Positions 45,383 to 55,344 of a DNA stretch of 64,000 nucleotides are shown here, in pieces. Each line of letters starts with the position of its first letter. The first letter of the stretch is position 1. The position numbers were made by a program, and so were the translations under genes. Source of the DNA: Bifidobacterium sp. (GTDB lineage: Bacteria > Actinomycetota > Actinomycetes > Actinomycetales > Bifidobacteriaceae). Location: positions 116,331 to 180,330 of the forward strand of contig NZ_JALCCV010000002.1 in assembly GCF_022640935.1 (NCBI RefSeq), written 5' to 3'. A model generated the notes under the pieces. The model was not told the origin of the DNA and ran no database searches. It was given only the letters and a program-made list of their open reading frames with translations.

Positions 45383-46426
45383 TCATACGCTGATGACGTC
45401 CATGGGCATGGCGGAATCGATCGGGAAATCGGGCGCGGAAGGGGTTACGCCTGCCTCGACGAGGTTGACGCCGAGCATGGCGACCATCGCGCCATTGTCG
45501 GTGCACAGCTTCAGTTGCGGGATGCGCACGTCGATGCCGTGCCCGGGTCCGACTTCGAGCAGCTTGGCGCGCAGCTGCGAATTGGCCGAGAATCCGCCGC
45601 CTACAATCAGCGTGCCGGAGCCGTACTGCTCGCAGCCATGAATCGCCTTGTGCGCCAGCACGGTGGCGACGGAATCAGCCAGGGACGCACACACGTCGTC
45701 GACTGGGATTTCGCATCCGGCATCTTGTTGCCGCTCGATCCAGCGGGCCACGGCGGTTTTGACGCCGGAGAAGCTGAAATCGTATGGGTGCTCGCGCCCG
45801 GCCCTGCCCTGGGTCAGTCCTTGAGGCACTTTAATGGCCTGCGGATCGCCGTTTTGCGCATGCTTGTCGATATGGGGGCCGCCCGGGTAGGGGAAGCCGA
45901 GCAGCCGGGCGACTTTGTCGAAGCACTCCCCTGCCGCGTCATCCAGCGTGGTGCCGACCACATCCACATGCCGCGCCACGTCAGCGACGTGCAGCAGCGA
46001 CGTATGACCGCCAGAAACGATTAGCGCGAGCACATCGGGCGGGAAATCTCCGAATTGCAGCTGTGTCACGGCGATATGCCCGATGACGTGGTTGATGCCG
46101 TAGATCGGCTTGTTCGCGGCCCACGCCAGCGCCTTGGCGCCGGACACGCCCACGGCCAGGCATCCGGCAAGGCCAGGGCCAGCGGATACGGCAATCGCGT
46201 CGATGTCCGACAGCGTCATGTCGGCATCGGCCAGTGCCTTGGAGACGACCGGCACGAATGCCTCGGCGTGTGCGCGCGATGCGATCTCAGGGATCACGCC
46301 GCCGTAGCGTGCATGCTCGTCCATCGAGGAGGCCACAACGTTCGAGACGAGTGTGCGGCCCCGTACAATGGCCGCAGCCGTTTCGTCGCAGGTGGATTCG
46401 ATGCCCATTACTACGGGTTCGCTCAT
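45383..46426 (-). CDS. tsaD: tRNA threonylcarbamoyltransferase TsaD
   Basis: A 347-residue Kae1/Qri7-family protein, the catalytic subunit for t6A37 of tRNAs reading ANN codons. Metal ligands show as H-V-I-G-H, with [18 protein letters not shown] and the late G-G-G-F-S-A-N and D-N-G-A-M. ATG 46426 has AAGGGA six bases upstream; the frame is open to 46567. It follows rimI in the operon tsaE-tsaB-rimI-tsaD. Confidence 0.97.
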   Translation of the reverse strand: MSEPVVMGIESTCDETAAAIVRGRTLVSNVVASSMDEHARYGGVIPEIASRAHAEAFVPVVSKALADADMTLSDIDAIAVSAGPGLAGCLAVGVSGAKALAWAANKPIYGINHVIGHIAVTQLQFGDFPPDVLALIVSGGHTSLLHVADVARHVDVVGTTLDDAAGECFDKVARLLGFPYPGGPHIDKHAQNGDPQAIKVPQGLTQGRAGREHPYDFSFSGVKTAVARWIERQQDAGCEIPVDDVCASLADSVATVLAHKAIHGCEQYGSGTLIVGGGFSANSQLRAKLLEVGPGHGIDVRIPQLKLCTDNGAMVAMLGVNLVEAGVTPSAPDFPIDSAMPMDVISV

Positions 46427-46481
46427 AGTTCTTCCCTTTTCTGCGTCCGGCCTGTTGCAAGACGGTTCGTTTCGCGGTTCA

Positions 46482-47108
46482 TCATTGCGTGTTGATTCCG
46501 TTTTTTGCCATTGCGCGTTCTGCGGTTCCATGGCTGTCGGGCATATTAGCCCTGATGCCGTCCGCATTCATATACTCTGCGTGCTCTGTCCGGAATCCCA
46601 CGATATGCGGCCGCAGATCCAAGCTCATCGTATACGCATCAACGTTTTCAGGCTGGTAGTATCTCCGGCGCAAGCCCAGCCGTGTGAAGCCGAACCGGTG
46701 ATACAGCGACAATGCGGGTTCGTTGTCGACGCGGACTTCGAGCAGCATGCGCCGCGCCCCGTGCGCGCGGGCGTCGTCGATCAGCCGGCGAAGCATGCCG
46801 TTGGCAATGCCTTTGCGGCGGTATGCCTCGCCCACGCCGATGGTCATGAGTTCGGCGTCGTCACCGTCGTACCAGTAGCCTGCATAGCCGCGGATGGGCG
46901 GCGTTGCAGGCGCTGCCTTATCAGCCTCTGTCAACATCACGGGCGCGGCAGCATCGGGAATATCGACGACATATGTGCGGGCAGGAGCCGACAGCTCCTC
47001 GCGGACGGTTTCCTCGCTCCATGCGCCGCGCCCGAACAGCTCGCGCTCCATTCGCGCGATGCGGATGACGACTGAGCCGCGTTCGAATGTGTCAATGCCG
47101 ACGATCAT
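46482..47108 (-). CDS. rimI: ribosomal protein S18 alanine N-acetyltransferase RimI-like
   Basis: A 208-residue GNAT acetyltransferase. The acetyl-CoA loop R-R-K-G-I-A-N-G-M-L and E-V-R-V-D-N-E-P-A-L-S-L-Y-H-R-F-G-F are typical of RimI. The C-terminal ~40 residues extend beyond the domain. Its ATG directly follows the tsaB stop codon. The tsaB-rimI-tsaD order is common in bacteria; the actual protein substrate may be S18 or others. Confidence 0.92.
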   Translation of the reverse strand: MIVGIDTFERGSVVIRIARMERELFGRGAWSEETVREELSAPARTYVVDIPDAAAPVMLTEADKAAPATPPIRGYAGYWYDGDDAELMTIGVGEAYRRKGIANGMLRRLIDDARAHGARRMLLEVRVDNEPALSLYHRFGFTRLGLRRRYYQPENVDAYTMSLDLRPHIVGFRTEHAEYMNADGIRANMPDSHGTAERAMAKNGINTQ

Positions 47109-48044
47109 TTACTCGGCCCTGTCGGCGCCGGCGTGGTGAAGCACGTGTTTGAGCGGATTGGGCACCGAAACGTCCGGACGGCGTAGGTACAGCGGCTCGA
47201 CCGTATCGGCCGGGGAAACAGCGCGGCGACGCGTACGGGAATCGGCGACTCTGTCGCCATGGCTACCGTTACCTTTACCGGCATGCATTGTCCCTCTATC
47301 CGAGTGGGCATAATTGGCATACCAAGCCAGCCCATGCGCGCCCATATCCAGCACGGAAGTGTCAAGCACCAAGCCGAGCCGCGACAACGTCGACCAGCAC
47401 GCGGCATACTTGGCGGCGCCATGGCCGACGATATCGACTGCCGTGTGCGTGCCCAAACGATTATCACGCTGCCTGACGGCCTCACCGACCCGTTCGGCGA
47501 TGCGCTGTGGATAGTCGATATCCATATCGATCAGCACGTCGCCAGCGGTACGCGACTGATACGAAGCCGCATCGTCGGCACCGGTCATCACAGTAAAATA
47601 CAGCTGCCTGCGGCGCGCGTCATTGACCGCCAGCGTCACATAGGAGACGTCTGCCGATGACGCTGATGAGGGCAGCGCCTCCTGCCGACCAAGCGTGAGC
47701 AATTCGGCGGTTTTGGGGAACGAAAATTCGCCATGCCGATGTGCCGCCATCATGCCCGCCTGCACGCTCAGAATATCTTGTCCAAGCAGCTCGGCGCCCG
47801 TGGCGAAAGCGAGCGCCTTGGCCGTCACGATGCCTGCCCGCAAACCGGTGAACGGAGCCGGGCCTACGCCTACGACGATGCGTTCGATGTCGGATGGCTG
47901 CAAGCCTGCCCGGCTGGTTGCTGTGCCGATATCGACTTGCAGACGTTCGACATGGGTGCGCGAATCGCGTTCGATAACCGGCTCATAGCCGACGACGCCT
48001 ACTGTCGAGCCGTATGAGGTGTCGATCACCAAAGTATTCGTCAT
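47109..48044 (-). CDS. tsaB: tRNA threonylcarbamoyladenosine synthesis protein TsaB
   Basis: A 311-residue ASKHA-fold protein: L-V-I-D-T-S-Y-G-S near the start and G-V-G-P-A-P-F-T-G-L-R in the middle. It scaffolds TsaD and TsaE. Longer than the usual ~230 residues because of an insert around residues 125-160 and a basic C-terminal tail. GGGAGGA lies six bases before ATG 48044, which overlaps the end of tsaE by four bases. Confidence 0.94.
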   Translation of the reverse strand: MTNTLVIDTSYGSTVGVVGYEPVIERDSRTHVERLQVDIGTATSRAGLQPSDIERIVVGVGPAPFTGLRAGIVTAKALAFATGAELLGQDILSVQAGMMAAHRHGEFSFPKTAELLTLGRQEALPSSASSADVSYVTLAVNDARRRQLYFTVMTGADDAASYQSRTAGDVLIDMDIDYPQRIAERVGEAVRQRDNRLGTHTAVDIVGHGAAKYAACWSTLSRLGLVLDTSVLDMGAHGLAWYANYAHSDRGTMHAGKGNGSHGDRVADSRTRRRAVSPADTVEPLYLRRPDVSVPNPLKHVLHHAGADRAE

Positions 48045-48811
48045 AGCTGTTCCTCCCCCGCACCTGTGGCATTGCCACCGACGAGCGTACAACCGGCACT
48101 GGAAAGCACGGCATCGAGTTGTTCTCCATTCCACCGTTTGCCGACTGGAATAAGCGTGACGATGCGTTCGCCGTTCTCGCTCAGTTCGGGCGGTTCCGTG
48201 CCATCGTGCGGATGGCCGGCATCCATTGCATCGGCAACGGCTCGGGAGCCACTGCCGCGCGCGATATGGATTTCCAGCCGTTCAGGGGCAAACGCGGCGA
48301 CCATCTGCTCGCCCCATTCCATAAGCACTACCGTATGCTCGCTCGGATCTTCCAGCTCTTCATCGAGCCCGAGCGACTCGAGCTCGTCTAGCAATGCATC
48401 GACGCTGTTCTGCCCGGGTGCGAAGCGCTCGCCGCCGAGACGATACGCGTCGACGTGCACGCAATGGGCCGCGCTGCCATCGCCGAAATGTCCGTTCATT
48501 TCGCGCGCGATGGTGAACGTGGGCGACACGATAGGCCCTGTGACGCCCAACCCTGCGCCGAAGCCTTGCGCAAACGTCGTTTTCCCGGCGCCCAGCGGCC
48601 CAGACAGCAGGATGACATCACCGCCACGCGTCAAGCCAGCGACATATTCGCCCAGTGCACGCATGCTATGCGGTGTGGGGATGCGCAGCGAGATTGATTG
48701 CGGGCGCGCGGAACGGTCGATGCCGGAGCCTTGCCCTGCGGAAGGCGCTGCCGCGGACTTCGTATTCTTAGCAGCGTTCGAGCGAATGCTGTCGGGCTGT
48801 GTTGTGTTCAT
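48041..48811 (-). CDS. tsaE: tRNA threonylcarbamoyladenosine synthesis ATPase TsaE
   Basis: A 256-residue P-loop protein. Walker A G-P-L-G-A-G-K-T-T (residues ~71-79), the S-P-T-F-T motif, D-A-Y-R-L and M-E-W-G-E are all present. The first ~45 residues and the C-terminal ~55 are additional to the ~150-residue core. GGAGGA lies three bases before the ATG. First gene of the t6A operon; holA upstream is 143 bases away. Confidence 0.95.
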   Translation of the reverse strand: MNTTQPDSIRSNAAKNTKSAAAPSAGQGSGIDRSARPQSISLRIPTPHSMRALGEYVAGLTRGGDVILLSGPLGAGKTTFAQGFGAGLGVTGPIVSPTFTIAREMNGHFGDGSAAHCVHVDAYRLGGERFAPGQNSVDALLDELESLGLDEELEDPSEHTVVLMEWGEQMVAAFAPERLEIHIARGSGSRAVADAMDAGHPHDGTEPPELSENGERIVTLIPVGKRWNGEQLDAVLSSAGCTLVGGNATGAGEEQL

Positions 48812-48954
48812 GATTCCTCCGTCAATCTCGTCGACCGCATTGGTTGCACTCGTATGTTGCCGCCGCCCGCGCTGCCGTTATTCGCGTTATTCAGCCCAGC
48901 GTATCCTACTCGGTTGTCGCTGGTTGCCTTGGATACGTGGCGGTTTGATGGCGC

Positions 48955-49935
48955 TCACAAGCTTCGTCCCTTGCCGCTGATGGTTTCAATCGAGCGTTCG
49001 AGCGCGTACACCGGGTCCCCGCCGCTGCTCTTGCCCTGCTCGTCTGCCCAGGCCAGCATCTGTATGCATGCGCCGAGGCCTGCCGAAGTCCAGCCGGACA
49101 GCTGTCGCATCGCGTTATTGAGCACCCACGGGTTCGTTTTCGTCTCGGCACGCGATATCCTTCCGGCGCGTACAGCCGAAGCCTTGGCGATGGTGCGCAG
49201 CTTCATGGCGAGCGCGCCGATCAGTGCGATGGGATCAATGCCTTGCTGCAGCGCGGCGCGCATCGACATGATGGCCTCGGCCATGTGGCCTTCCACCGCC
49301 GCGTCGGCGACGGCGAATCCGGTGACCTGCGGGTTGGCAGTCAGATACTGATTGACCCTGTCCAGCCCAATCGGGTCGTCGTCGAAGTCGAAGCACAGCT
49401 GCGCGCACATCGCGGCAAGCTCTCCTGTCCTATCGCCAAGGACCGAAACAAGCTGCTGGGCGGCCATTGGGTCGACTCTGCGATGTTCCCGCTCGAAACG
49501 CTGCATGACGAAGTTGATGCGGGCTTCTGGGCGTTTGAGATCGGGAATCTTCTCTTGAAACGCACCCGCCTTGACCAGCTGGTCAACCAAGCGCTTGGCC
49601 TTCATGCCGCCCTCATGCTGGGCGATGACGATGCCGGAAGCCGGTTCGCCGGCGTTCGCGCCGCGGCAGTATGCGACCATGGCCTCGCCAAGCTGATCGT
49701 CGGCGTTCTGCAGAGCGCGAACGAGCACAATCGCGCTATCGCTGAGCAGCGACGGGCCTACTGCCTCGTCGAAGGCGTATTGGTCGCCATCCGCGGCGTC
49801 AAACTCGATGAGCTCCGCGCCCGGAATTTGCCGTTGCGCGCGGTCGCGCAAGTCGCGCATGGTCTGCTCATTGAGGTAGGAGTCGCCGCCCAGCACGATG
49901 GTGAAAGGCGCAGGCGCCGCTGTTGTTCTTGCCAT
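48955..49935 (-). CDS. holA: DNA polymerase III delta subunit
   Basis: A 326-residue clamp-loader subunit that opens the sliding clamp. Features are the N-terminal F-T-I-V-L-G-G-D-S-Y-L-N-E, the helical collar region R-T-G-E-L-A-A-M and the C-terminal L-I-G-A-L-A-M-K-L-R. The gene order comEA-comEC-holA is widely conserved. It follows comEC by 110 bases. Confidence 0.93.
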   Translation of the reverse strand: MARTTAAPAPFTIVLGGDSYLNEQTMRDLRDRAQRQIPGAELIEFDAADGDQYAFDEAVGPSLLSDSAIVLVRALQNADDQLGEAMVAYCRGANAGEPASGIVIAQHEGGMKAKRLVDQLVKAGAFQEKIPDLKRPEARINFVMQRFEREHRRVDPMAAQQLVSVLGDRTGELAAMCAQLCFDFDDDPIGLDRVNQYLTANPQVTGFAVADAAVEGHMAEAIMSMRAALQQGIDPIALIGALAMKLRTIAKASAVRAGRISRAETKTNPWVLNNAMRQLSGWTSAGLGACIQMLAWADEQGKSSGGDPVYALERSIETISGKGRSL

Positions 49936-50045
49936 GCTTTCAATCTCGCTGCATCGGTGGACAAGGGCATTCCGCGTTTGTTCCCGGCAGCGCCGTCATC
50001 ATTGCCAGTGCCGCTGAGGACGTTTCCCCTTATGCTTATGCAACA

Positions 50046-51887
50046 TCACGGGCCACGGATCTTGTCGCTTCTGTTGGCATCGAACGCTTCAGGCATTGCC
50101 CGTATCCACAACGCGATGGGAGCAAGCCAGTTGCGCCGGTATGGGGTTCCTGTTTCACCGGCGCGTGCGCTGTTGCGCAGCCGATAGCGCTGTGCGATGA
50201 CGATTGTCGACGCGCCCATAGCTTCGCATATGGCGATCAGCAACGCACCTCGCCAGCCTTCAGCCCAAGGCAAAGCCGCCCAAGAACTACCGCCCAGCCA
50301 TTGGGCGCAGCGTTCCATGATCACGGTCAGGGCGCTCGCCAGCCAGGCAAAGGCAAATGACAGCTGAGCGTTGCACACTGCCGTGAGGAGAGCGACAAGA
50401 CCGAGCATGGTGGCGGCGCCGACCACGGGGCTGATGATGAGGTTTGCCGGCACGCTGAGCAACGGCACTTGCGGCTCCATCATGACTTGAATCGGCAGGG
50501 TCAGCGATTGCGCCGACAACGTCACAGCCATAGCCTCGGCTACGCTTTTTGGCAATAGTGCTCCCAGCCGTTGGGCCATGCCTTTGGCGAACAGCACGAT
50601 GCCGAGCACCGAGGCGCAGGATAAGGCGAACCCGAAGCTGTGAGCCATCGTCGGATTGACGATCAGCACAAGCACTGTCGTCCAGCACAGCGCGTTCAAT
50701 GCCTGCGGACGTCTGCCGGCGAGCAGCGCCGCCGCGTTCAGCAAGCCCATGACCAGCGCGCGCATGACTGAATCCGAAGGGTAGACGAGCATCGACAGCA
50801 GCACAAACGCACCGGCCAGCGATACGGCGATGATATAGCGCGGCGCCCGCAGATAGGCAGCGAAACGCTTGACTAATGCTCCAATCAGCACGAAATGGCC
50901 GCCTGACACGGCCATTAGATGCATGATGCCTGATCGGGCGAAACGCTCCTCGAGCAGACCGGCGTAGGTCGCGTCCACCACCTCGCGCCCCGATGATGCG
51001 GCATGCTCTTGGCCAAGCAGGCCGATCGTCAATCCGGGCACGAGCATGCGACCCTGATCGGACAAGCCGTCGGTCACGGCGAAGAAATGTTCCTGCATGC
51101 TCGTGATGGTCGACTGCATAGGGTTCGGCGCGCGAATTGCCGTCACACAGTCCTCGCTGCGGCATATCAGCCACACATCGGCCTTGCCAAAACGGGCCAG
51201 CTCCAAGCGTGCGGATACTTGAACAGTCGCCCCATTCTTCATGCGATCGCAATCCGCTCCCGCAGCGAAGACACGCACGGCATGAGTGCTGGGCTGTATA
51301 ACACGGCCATCGCCGATCATCGACAATGTCGCGTCAATCTGGCAGTCAGCTTGACGGAGATCGGCAGTGCGAACGGGCGTATTGATACGCATGCGCGCGA
51401 TCCGCTGCCCTGGGCTTGCCCTCGCCTGCGCCATCGCGGGATCTCGCCAAGCGATAGCGGCGTTGCCCCATGTGGCTGCTGCGCCCAGCAAAGCAAGGCC
51501 TGTCAGCAGCATTCCCGTCATGCGCCATGCCTTGCCCATGGAATGGCGTTGCGCCGGCAACCGCGCAAACGGCATACTCTGATGTGCAGCATACGATTTC
51601 GTTCTCAAACTCAGCACCAGTATGGCAGCATGCTGGATGAGCATGGCCGATGCAACCGCTATGCCGACTGCCATGACGACGGTCGCCGTCACGCATGCCG
51701 TGCGAAAGGGCGTCGGCATGCCGGCGAGAGCAGCGCGCAACCCTGTTGCTTTGTGCGGCTCGGCAGTCACCACGGCATTGAATATCCAGCGCGTAAACAG
51801 GCATGACGCCCATGCGGCAAAGGCTGCTGGCAGCATGCGCCAATCACGACTGCCTTGTGCATTGAACGAAATTTCGGCGTCCGTCAT
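50046..51887 (-). CDS. comEC: ComEC/Rec2 DNA-uptake channel protein, without C-terminal nuclease domain
   Basis: A 613-residue polytopic protein. The N-terminal part has several spans and a soluble segment; the ComEC competence domain is marked by the H-L-M-A-V-S-G-G-H-F motif (residues ~320-330), then S-D-S-V-M-R-A-L and P-I-Q-V. It ends shortly after the last spans, so the metallo-beta-lactamase-like domain of many ComEC proteins is absent. It overlaps comEA by four bases. Inner-membrane channel for single-stranded DNA in transformable bacteria. Confidence 0.93.
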   Translation of the reverse strand: MTDAEISFNAQGSRDWRMLPAAFAAWASCLFTRWIFNAVVTAEPHKATGLRAALAGMPTPFRTACVTATVVMAVGIAVASAMLIQHAAILVLSLRTKSYAAHQSMPFARLPAQRHSMGKAWRMTGMLLTGLALLGAAATWGNAAIAWRDPAMAQARASPGQRIARMRINTPVRTADLRQADCQIDATLSMIGDGRVIQPSTHAVRVFAAGADCDRMKNGATVQVSARLELARFGKADVWLICRSEDCVTAIRAPNPMQSTITSMQEHFFAVTDGLSDQGRMLVPGLTIGLLGQEHAASSGREVVDATYAGLLEERFARSGIMHLMAVSGGHFVLIGALVKRFAAYLRAPRYIIAVSLAGAFVLLSMLVYPSDSVMRALVMGLLNAAALLAGRRPQALNALCWTTVLVLIVNPTMAHSFGFALSCASVLGIVLFAKGMAQRLGALLPKSVAEAMAVTLSAQSLTLPIQVMMEPQVPLLSVPANLIISPVVGAATMLGLVALLTAVCNAQLSFAFAWLASALTVIMERCAQWLGGSSWAALPWAEGWRGALLIAICEAMGASTIVIAQRYRLRNSARAGETGTPYRRNWLAPIALWIRAMPEAFDANRSDKIRGP

Positions 51888-52792
51888 GACACGGTCACCT
51901 GTGATCGCAGTTTCTCTAAGGTTTTAGGCCCAATGCCGCTGATATCGAGCAACTGGTCGATGCTGGTGAATCGTCCGATGCGTTGGCGATGCTCGAGTAT
52001 GCGCTGCGCAGTGACCGGCCCTACCCCGGAGATCGTATCCAGCTCTTGCATGGTGGCGGTGTTGAGGTTCACAAGGCCTGAATCCTTTGCCGCCGGATTG
52101 CTCGGCGTCACGAGTGAGGCCGTCGGGCCATCAGCCGGCGCAGTGGCGGTGTGCTGGGGAATTTGGGTTTCTTCGGGCGCATTGCTCTTTGATTCGTCGG
52201 CAGAACTGTTGCTCGATGGGTTATCGCTTGCGTTCCCACCAACAGAAGAGACGTCACTGCTGTTCAGCTGTTGCGCCGAAGCGGCATGGTAGTTTATTGA
52301 CTGCCTGATCAGCATGGTCATGCTGGCGCACAGTGCAGTGCCGAGGATAAACATGACCACCACCGCATACCAAGGCTCGGAAACCAGCCGAGGCATATCA
52401 CGCCGCTTCCGCCGCCTTGCCTCGTGCGGCGCAGCTCCGCGTCGCGCTGATCCCCCAGGTGACGTTTCCTCTTTTCCGGCATTATCGGCAGGCACCAGGG
52501 GCGACGGATATTGGTATAGCAAATCGAATCCGGATGTCTGGATTGGATCGTGAACTGCGCTGTTCACATCGGGATGCCGACCTTGTCGGAAGGCTTGGCC
52601 CGGAAATTCACGCTGGTGGTGCTGAAGAGCATTGACAGAGCCGTCCAACTCGGCTAGGCGGAGCGCGCCCCGGGATTCCTCTTTTGGCGCGCCGGCACGC
52701 AATGATGCGTGGCGGCGGCGCCTTCGGCGGTCCTGACCGTTCCACGCATCCGCAGACTGATTCGCTGCGCTCGGTTGTGCAAAGAGGCTCAT
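51884..52792 (-). CDS. comEA: ComEA-type DNA receptor with helix-hairpin-helix
   Basis: A 302-residue protein. An unusually long cytoplasmic N-terminal part (~1-135, Arg- and Gly-rich) precedes one membrane span (W-Y-A-V-V-V-M-F-I-L-G, ~143-162) and a Ser/Asn-rich linker. The tandem helix-hairpin-helix domain follows at ~240-302 (N-L-N-T-A, I-S-G-V-G-P-V-T-A-Q-R-I-L, I-S-G-I-G-P-K-T-L-E). The domain binds double-stranded DNA. AGGA lies four bases before the ATG. A bipartite DnaA-box motif lies 50 bases upstream. Confidence 0.92.
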   Translation of the reverse strand: MSLFAQPSAANQSADAWNGQDRRRRRRHASLRAGAPKEESRGALRLAELDGSVNALQHHQREFPGQAFRQGRHPDVNSAVHDPIQTSGFDLLYQYPSPLVPADNAGKEETSPGGSARRGAAPHEARRRKRRDMPRLVSEPWYAVVVMFILGTALCASMTMLIRQSINYHAASAQQLNSSDVSSVGGNASDNPSSNSSADESKSNAPEETQIPQHTATAPADGPTASLVTPSNPAAKDSGLVNLNTATMQELDTISGVGPVTAQRILEHRQRIGRFTSIDQLLDISGIGPKTLEKLRSQVTVS

Positions 52793-52842
52793 ACCATCCT
52801 GTATAAAGCAGGAATCCCATGCACTCCACCCGCAACGACCTT

Positions 52843-52870
52843 TGTGGTCAAACGCCTGGGCTTATCCACA
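52843..52870. promoter_or_regulatory. bipartite motif ending in a perfect DnaA box (copy 2)
   Basis: The same 15-mer TGTGGTCAAACGCCT, a four-base variable part and TTATCCACA as at 37354-37381; 25 of 28 bases agree. It lies 50 bases upstream of comEA on the opposite reading direction, in the promoter zone of the comEA-comEC operon. Confidence 0.55.
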
Positions 52871-52881
52871 GCACTGGAGTG

Positions 52882-52922
52882 TCGAGGCTACGAGCAGCGC
52901 ACCGCGCTGCTCGTAGCCTCGA
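52882..52922. terminator. 19-bp perfect hairpin between aroQ and comEA
   Basis: Arms 52882-52900 and 52904-52922 are exact reverse complements around a three-base loop, 128 bases after the aroQ stop. A second small hairpin (CTCAGCC/GGCTGAG, 52950-52966) lies between. No T-run. Likely ends the aro operon transcript. Confidence 0.6.
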
Positions 52923-53050
52923 CCGAGCGCCTGCCAAGGGCGCGAAGGACTCAGCCTGTGGCTGAGCCCTGCCCAATAGGAACCAGATTATGTCTTCGGC
53001 ACGCCCGAGGACAGGAACGTCGAGCCGTAAAACCGGCAGCCAATGCCTTC

Positions 53051-53530
53051 TCACTCGATGAGATGCGCGACGGCTTCCAATGCCAGCCGGTAACCATAGA
53101 AGCCCATGCCGGTGATGGTGCCGGTGGCTACCGGGGAGATGACGCTGTGTTTGCGGAAGGCATCGCGCGCCGACGGATTGGAAATATGGACTTCCAGCAA
53201 AGGCAATCCGGCATCAGTGACCATGTGGGCGGCATCGGACAGGCCGTAACTGTAATGGGTGAATGCCGCGGGGTTCATCACCACCGGCGTTTTCTCGTCG
53301 ACGGCCCGATGCATCCACCCGATCATCTCGGCCTCGTCATCGCTCTGCCGCACCTCGACGTGCAGACCGAGCTCACGTCCCCAGCGTTCGCACTGCTTGG
53401 TCAACGAAGCCATGTCCTCGTTCCCGTAGACATCGGGCTCCCGTACCCCAAGCCGACCCAGATTCGGTCCGTTGACGACGATGACGTTGCGTGTGACCGT
53501 GCGCATGACCTCGCTGCGAGTCATTTCCAT
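53051..53530 (-). CDS. aroQ: 3-dehydroquinate dehydratase, type II
   Basis: A 159-residue dodecameric-type enzyme forming 3-dehydroshikimate. Visible: V-N-G-P-N-L-G-R-L-G, the loop with catalytic Tyr in E-P-D-V-Y-G, N-P-A-A-F-T-H-Y-S and H-I-S-N-P. ATG 53530 with AGGA five bases upstream gives the usual length; ATG 53554 is also possible. The usual N-L-N-L-L-G reads N-L-G-R-L-G here. Downstream of the aroKB fusion by 92 bases. Confidence 0.94.
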   Translation of the reverse strand: MEMTRSEVMRTVTRNVIVVNGPNLGRLGVREPDVYGNEDMASLTKQCERWGRELGLHVEVRQSDDEAEMIGWMHRAVDEKTPVVMNPAAFTHYSYGLSDAAHMVTDAGLPLLEVHISNPSARDAFRKHSVISPVATGTITGMGFYGYRLALEAVAHLIE

Positions 53531-53622
53531 GGCTGTCCTGCTTTCTTGTTTCATGATTCCTGCTCGCAATCCCGTGTTCCGCCGCTCATGCTCATAGCTG
53601 CATGGCCGGCCGAACCGGCGCG

Positions 53623-55263
53623 CTACTTGTCTGCCGGATCCTGCTGAACGCGCACGAACGCCTCGTGCACGGCTTCTTGTGGCGGGTCATCGAGGTGGAT
53701 GGGGTGGCCGATGCCGTCCAAGATCACGAATCGAAGCGTGTCGCCGCGCGCCTTTTTGTCGCGATGCATGAGATCGAGCACCTCATCCCAATTTTCGTGC
53801 TGCCACGCGACGGGCAGGCCAAGAGACCTGAGCAATGAGCGGTGATAGTCGACCAGATCTTGGTCGATATAGCCCAGAAGATGCGCCAGCTCGGCCGCGT
53901 ACACGCATCCGACCGCCACTGCGTTGCCGTGACGCCACGTGAAATGCTCGAGCGTTTCGATGGCGTGGGCCAACGTGTGCCCGTAATTGAGGAACTCGCG
54001 CAGCCCGGCCTCTTTGAGATCGTTGGAAACATGATAGGCCTTGACGCGCACGGTCCGCTCAATCAGTTCGGAGACCACCGGCTCCAACGGCGAGTCGATG
54101 AACGATCCGCCATCGAAGCCGCGCAGCTCGTCAGCGTGGTCTTCGAGCAGATCGAGAATGCCCTCATCCATGATGAGGCCGGATTTGGCGACTTCGCCAA
54201 GGCCTTCGATGAAGATGTCGTTGGGCAGCGTTTCGAGTGTCCTGAGATCGGCGAGCACTCCGGCAGGCGTGTAGAAGGATCCGACCAGATTCTTGCCTTG
54301 CGTTGTGTTGACGCCGGTTTTGCCGCCGGTCGAGGCATCGACCATCGCCAGCAGTGAGGTCGGGCAGTTCACATAGCGAATGCCGCGCATCCAGGTCGCT
54401 GCCACGAATCCGGCCAGATCAGTAGCCGCTCCCCCGCCCAGCCCTACGATCGCGTCGGAGCGGGTGAATCCTTCGCGGCCCAAGCGCTCCCAGATGCCGT
54501 TGGCCACCTGCACGGTTTTGCCCGCCTCGGCATCCGGAATGACGACGTCGGAAACGAGATACCCGGATTGCCGCAGCAACGCCCTGGCATGGTCGGCGTG
54601 CCGCTGGACCGGCTGGGTGTGGATCAGCGCCACTTTCGTAGGGTTATCCCCTAAGGTCTCGGGCAGCTGGCGCATCGAGCTTTCGCCGACGCGCACGTCG
54701 TAGGCTTCGATGGCCTTGCCGGTGATGTGAATCGTTCGCTGCATGATCGCCTCCGTCAGTTTTTTCGCGGCCATATGCGGTGTCGAGCCGTGCGTGCGCA
54801 CATGCAGGTTCGACAAGGCCGTGAAAACCGGGTCGCGCTGTTCGAACAGCTGTTTCCAGCGTGCATCGGCATCGCCGCTGAGCATAGGCCGGTTGCCTCC
54901 CCGTCGTGCCCGCTCCATGGCCTCGCGTGGATCGGCCTGCAAATACACCAGTTTGCCGCCATCGGCCACATATTGTCTCAGTGCCCTTCTCGTCTCCGTT
55001 GTCATTGGCGCGCCCCCGCCAAGCGAGAGTATGCCGTCATAGTCCTCAAGCAGGCCTTGGATCAGCGATGCTTCCACGCTGCGGAAGGCAGTTTCGCCGT
55101 GCCGTTCGAAGTATTGGGCGATGCCCATGCCGATCTCATCTTCGATGCGCTGGTCGGCGTCGATGAACGGCGCGCCGAGCAATGCGGCGGCCTGACGCCC
55201 CACGCGCGTTTTGCCCGCTCCGGGCATGCCTATGATGACGGCCAGCGGTCGATGTGATGTCAT
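53623..55263 (-). CDS. aroKB: fused shikimate kinase / 3-dehydroquinate synthase
   Basis: One 546-residue frame with two enzymes of the shikimate pathway. Residues ~1-168: AroK, with Walker A G-M-P-G-A-G-K-T and D-A-D. Residues ~174-546: AroB, with [17 protein letters not shown], the zinc/lysine stretch G-E-V-A-K-S-G-L and [16 protein letters not shown] lies five bases before the ATG. The order aroC, aroKB, aroQ on one strand suggests an operon; the two fused steps are not consecutive in the pathway. Confidence 0.96.
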   Translation of the reverse strand: MTSHRPLAVIIGMPGAGKTRVGRQAAALLGAPFIDADQRIEDEIGMGIAQYFERHGETAFRSVEASLIQGLLEDYDGILSLGGGAPMTTETRRALRQYVADGGKLVYLQADPREAMERARRGGNRPMLSGDADARWKQLFEQRDPVFTALSNLHVRTHGSTPHMAAKKLTEAIMQRTIHITGKAIEAYDVRVGESSMRQLPETLGDNPTKVALIHTQPVQRHADHARALLRQSGYLVSDVVIPDAEAGKTVQVANGIWERLGREGFTRSDAIVGLGGGAATDLAGFVAATWMRGIRYVNCPTSLLAMVDASTGGKTGVNTTQGKNLVGSFYTPAGVLADLRTLETLPNDIFIEGLGEVAKSGLIMDEGILDLLEDHADELRGFDGGSFIDSPLEPVVSELIERTVRVKAYHVSNDLKEAGLREFLNYGHTLAHAIETLEHFTWRHGNAVAVGCVYAAELAHLLGYIDQDLVDYHRSLLRSLGLPVAWQHENWDEVLDLMHRDKKARGDTLRFVILDGIGHPIHLDDPPQEAVHEAFVRVQQDPADK

Positions 55264-55344
55264 GGCGATCCTTTTGTTCAGCTGTCTGCCGGTATTTCGT
55301 CGGGCGTTATTCCGTGCTGATGCCGCGGTGAGAGACGAAGCCGT

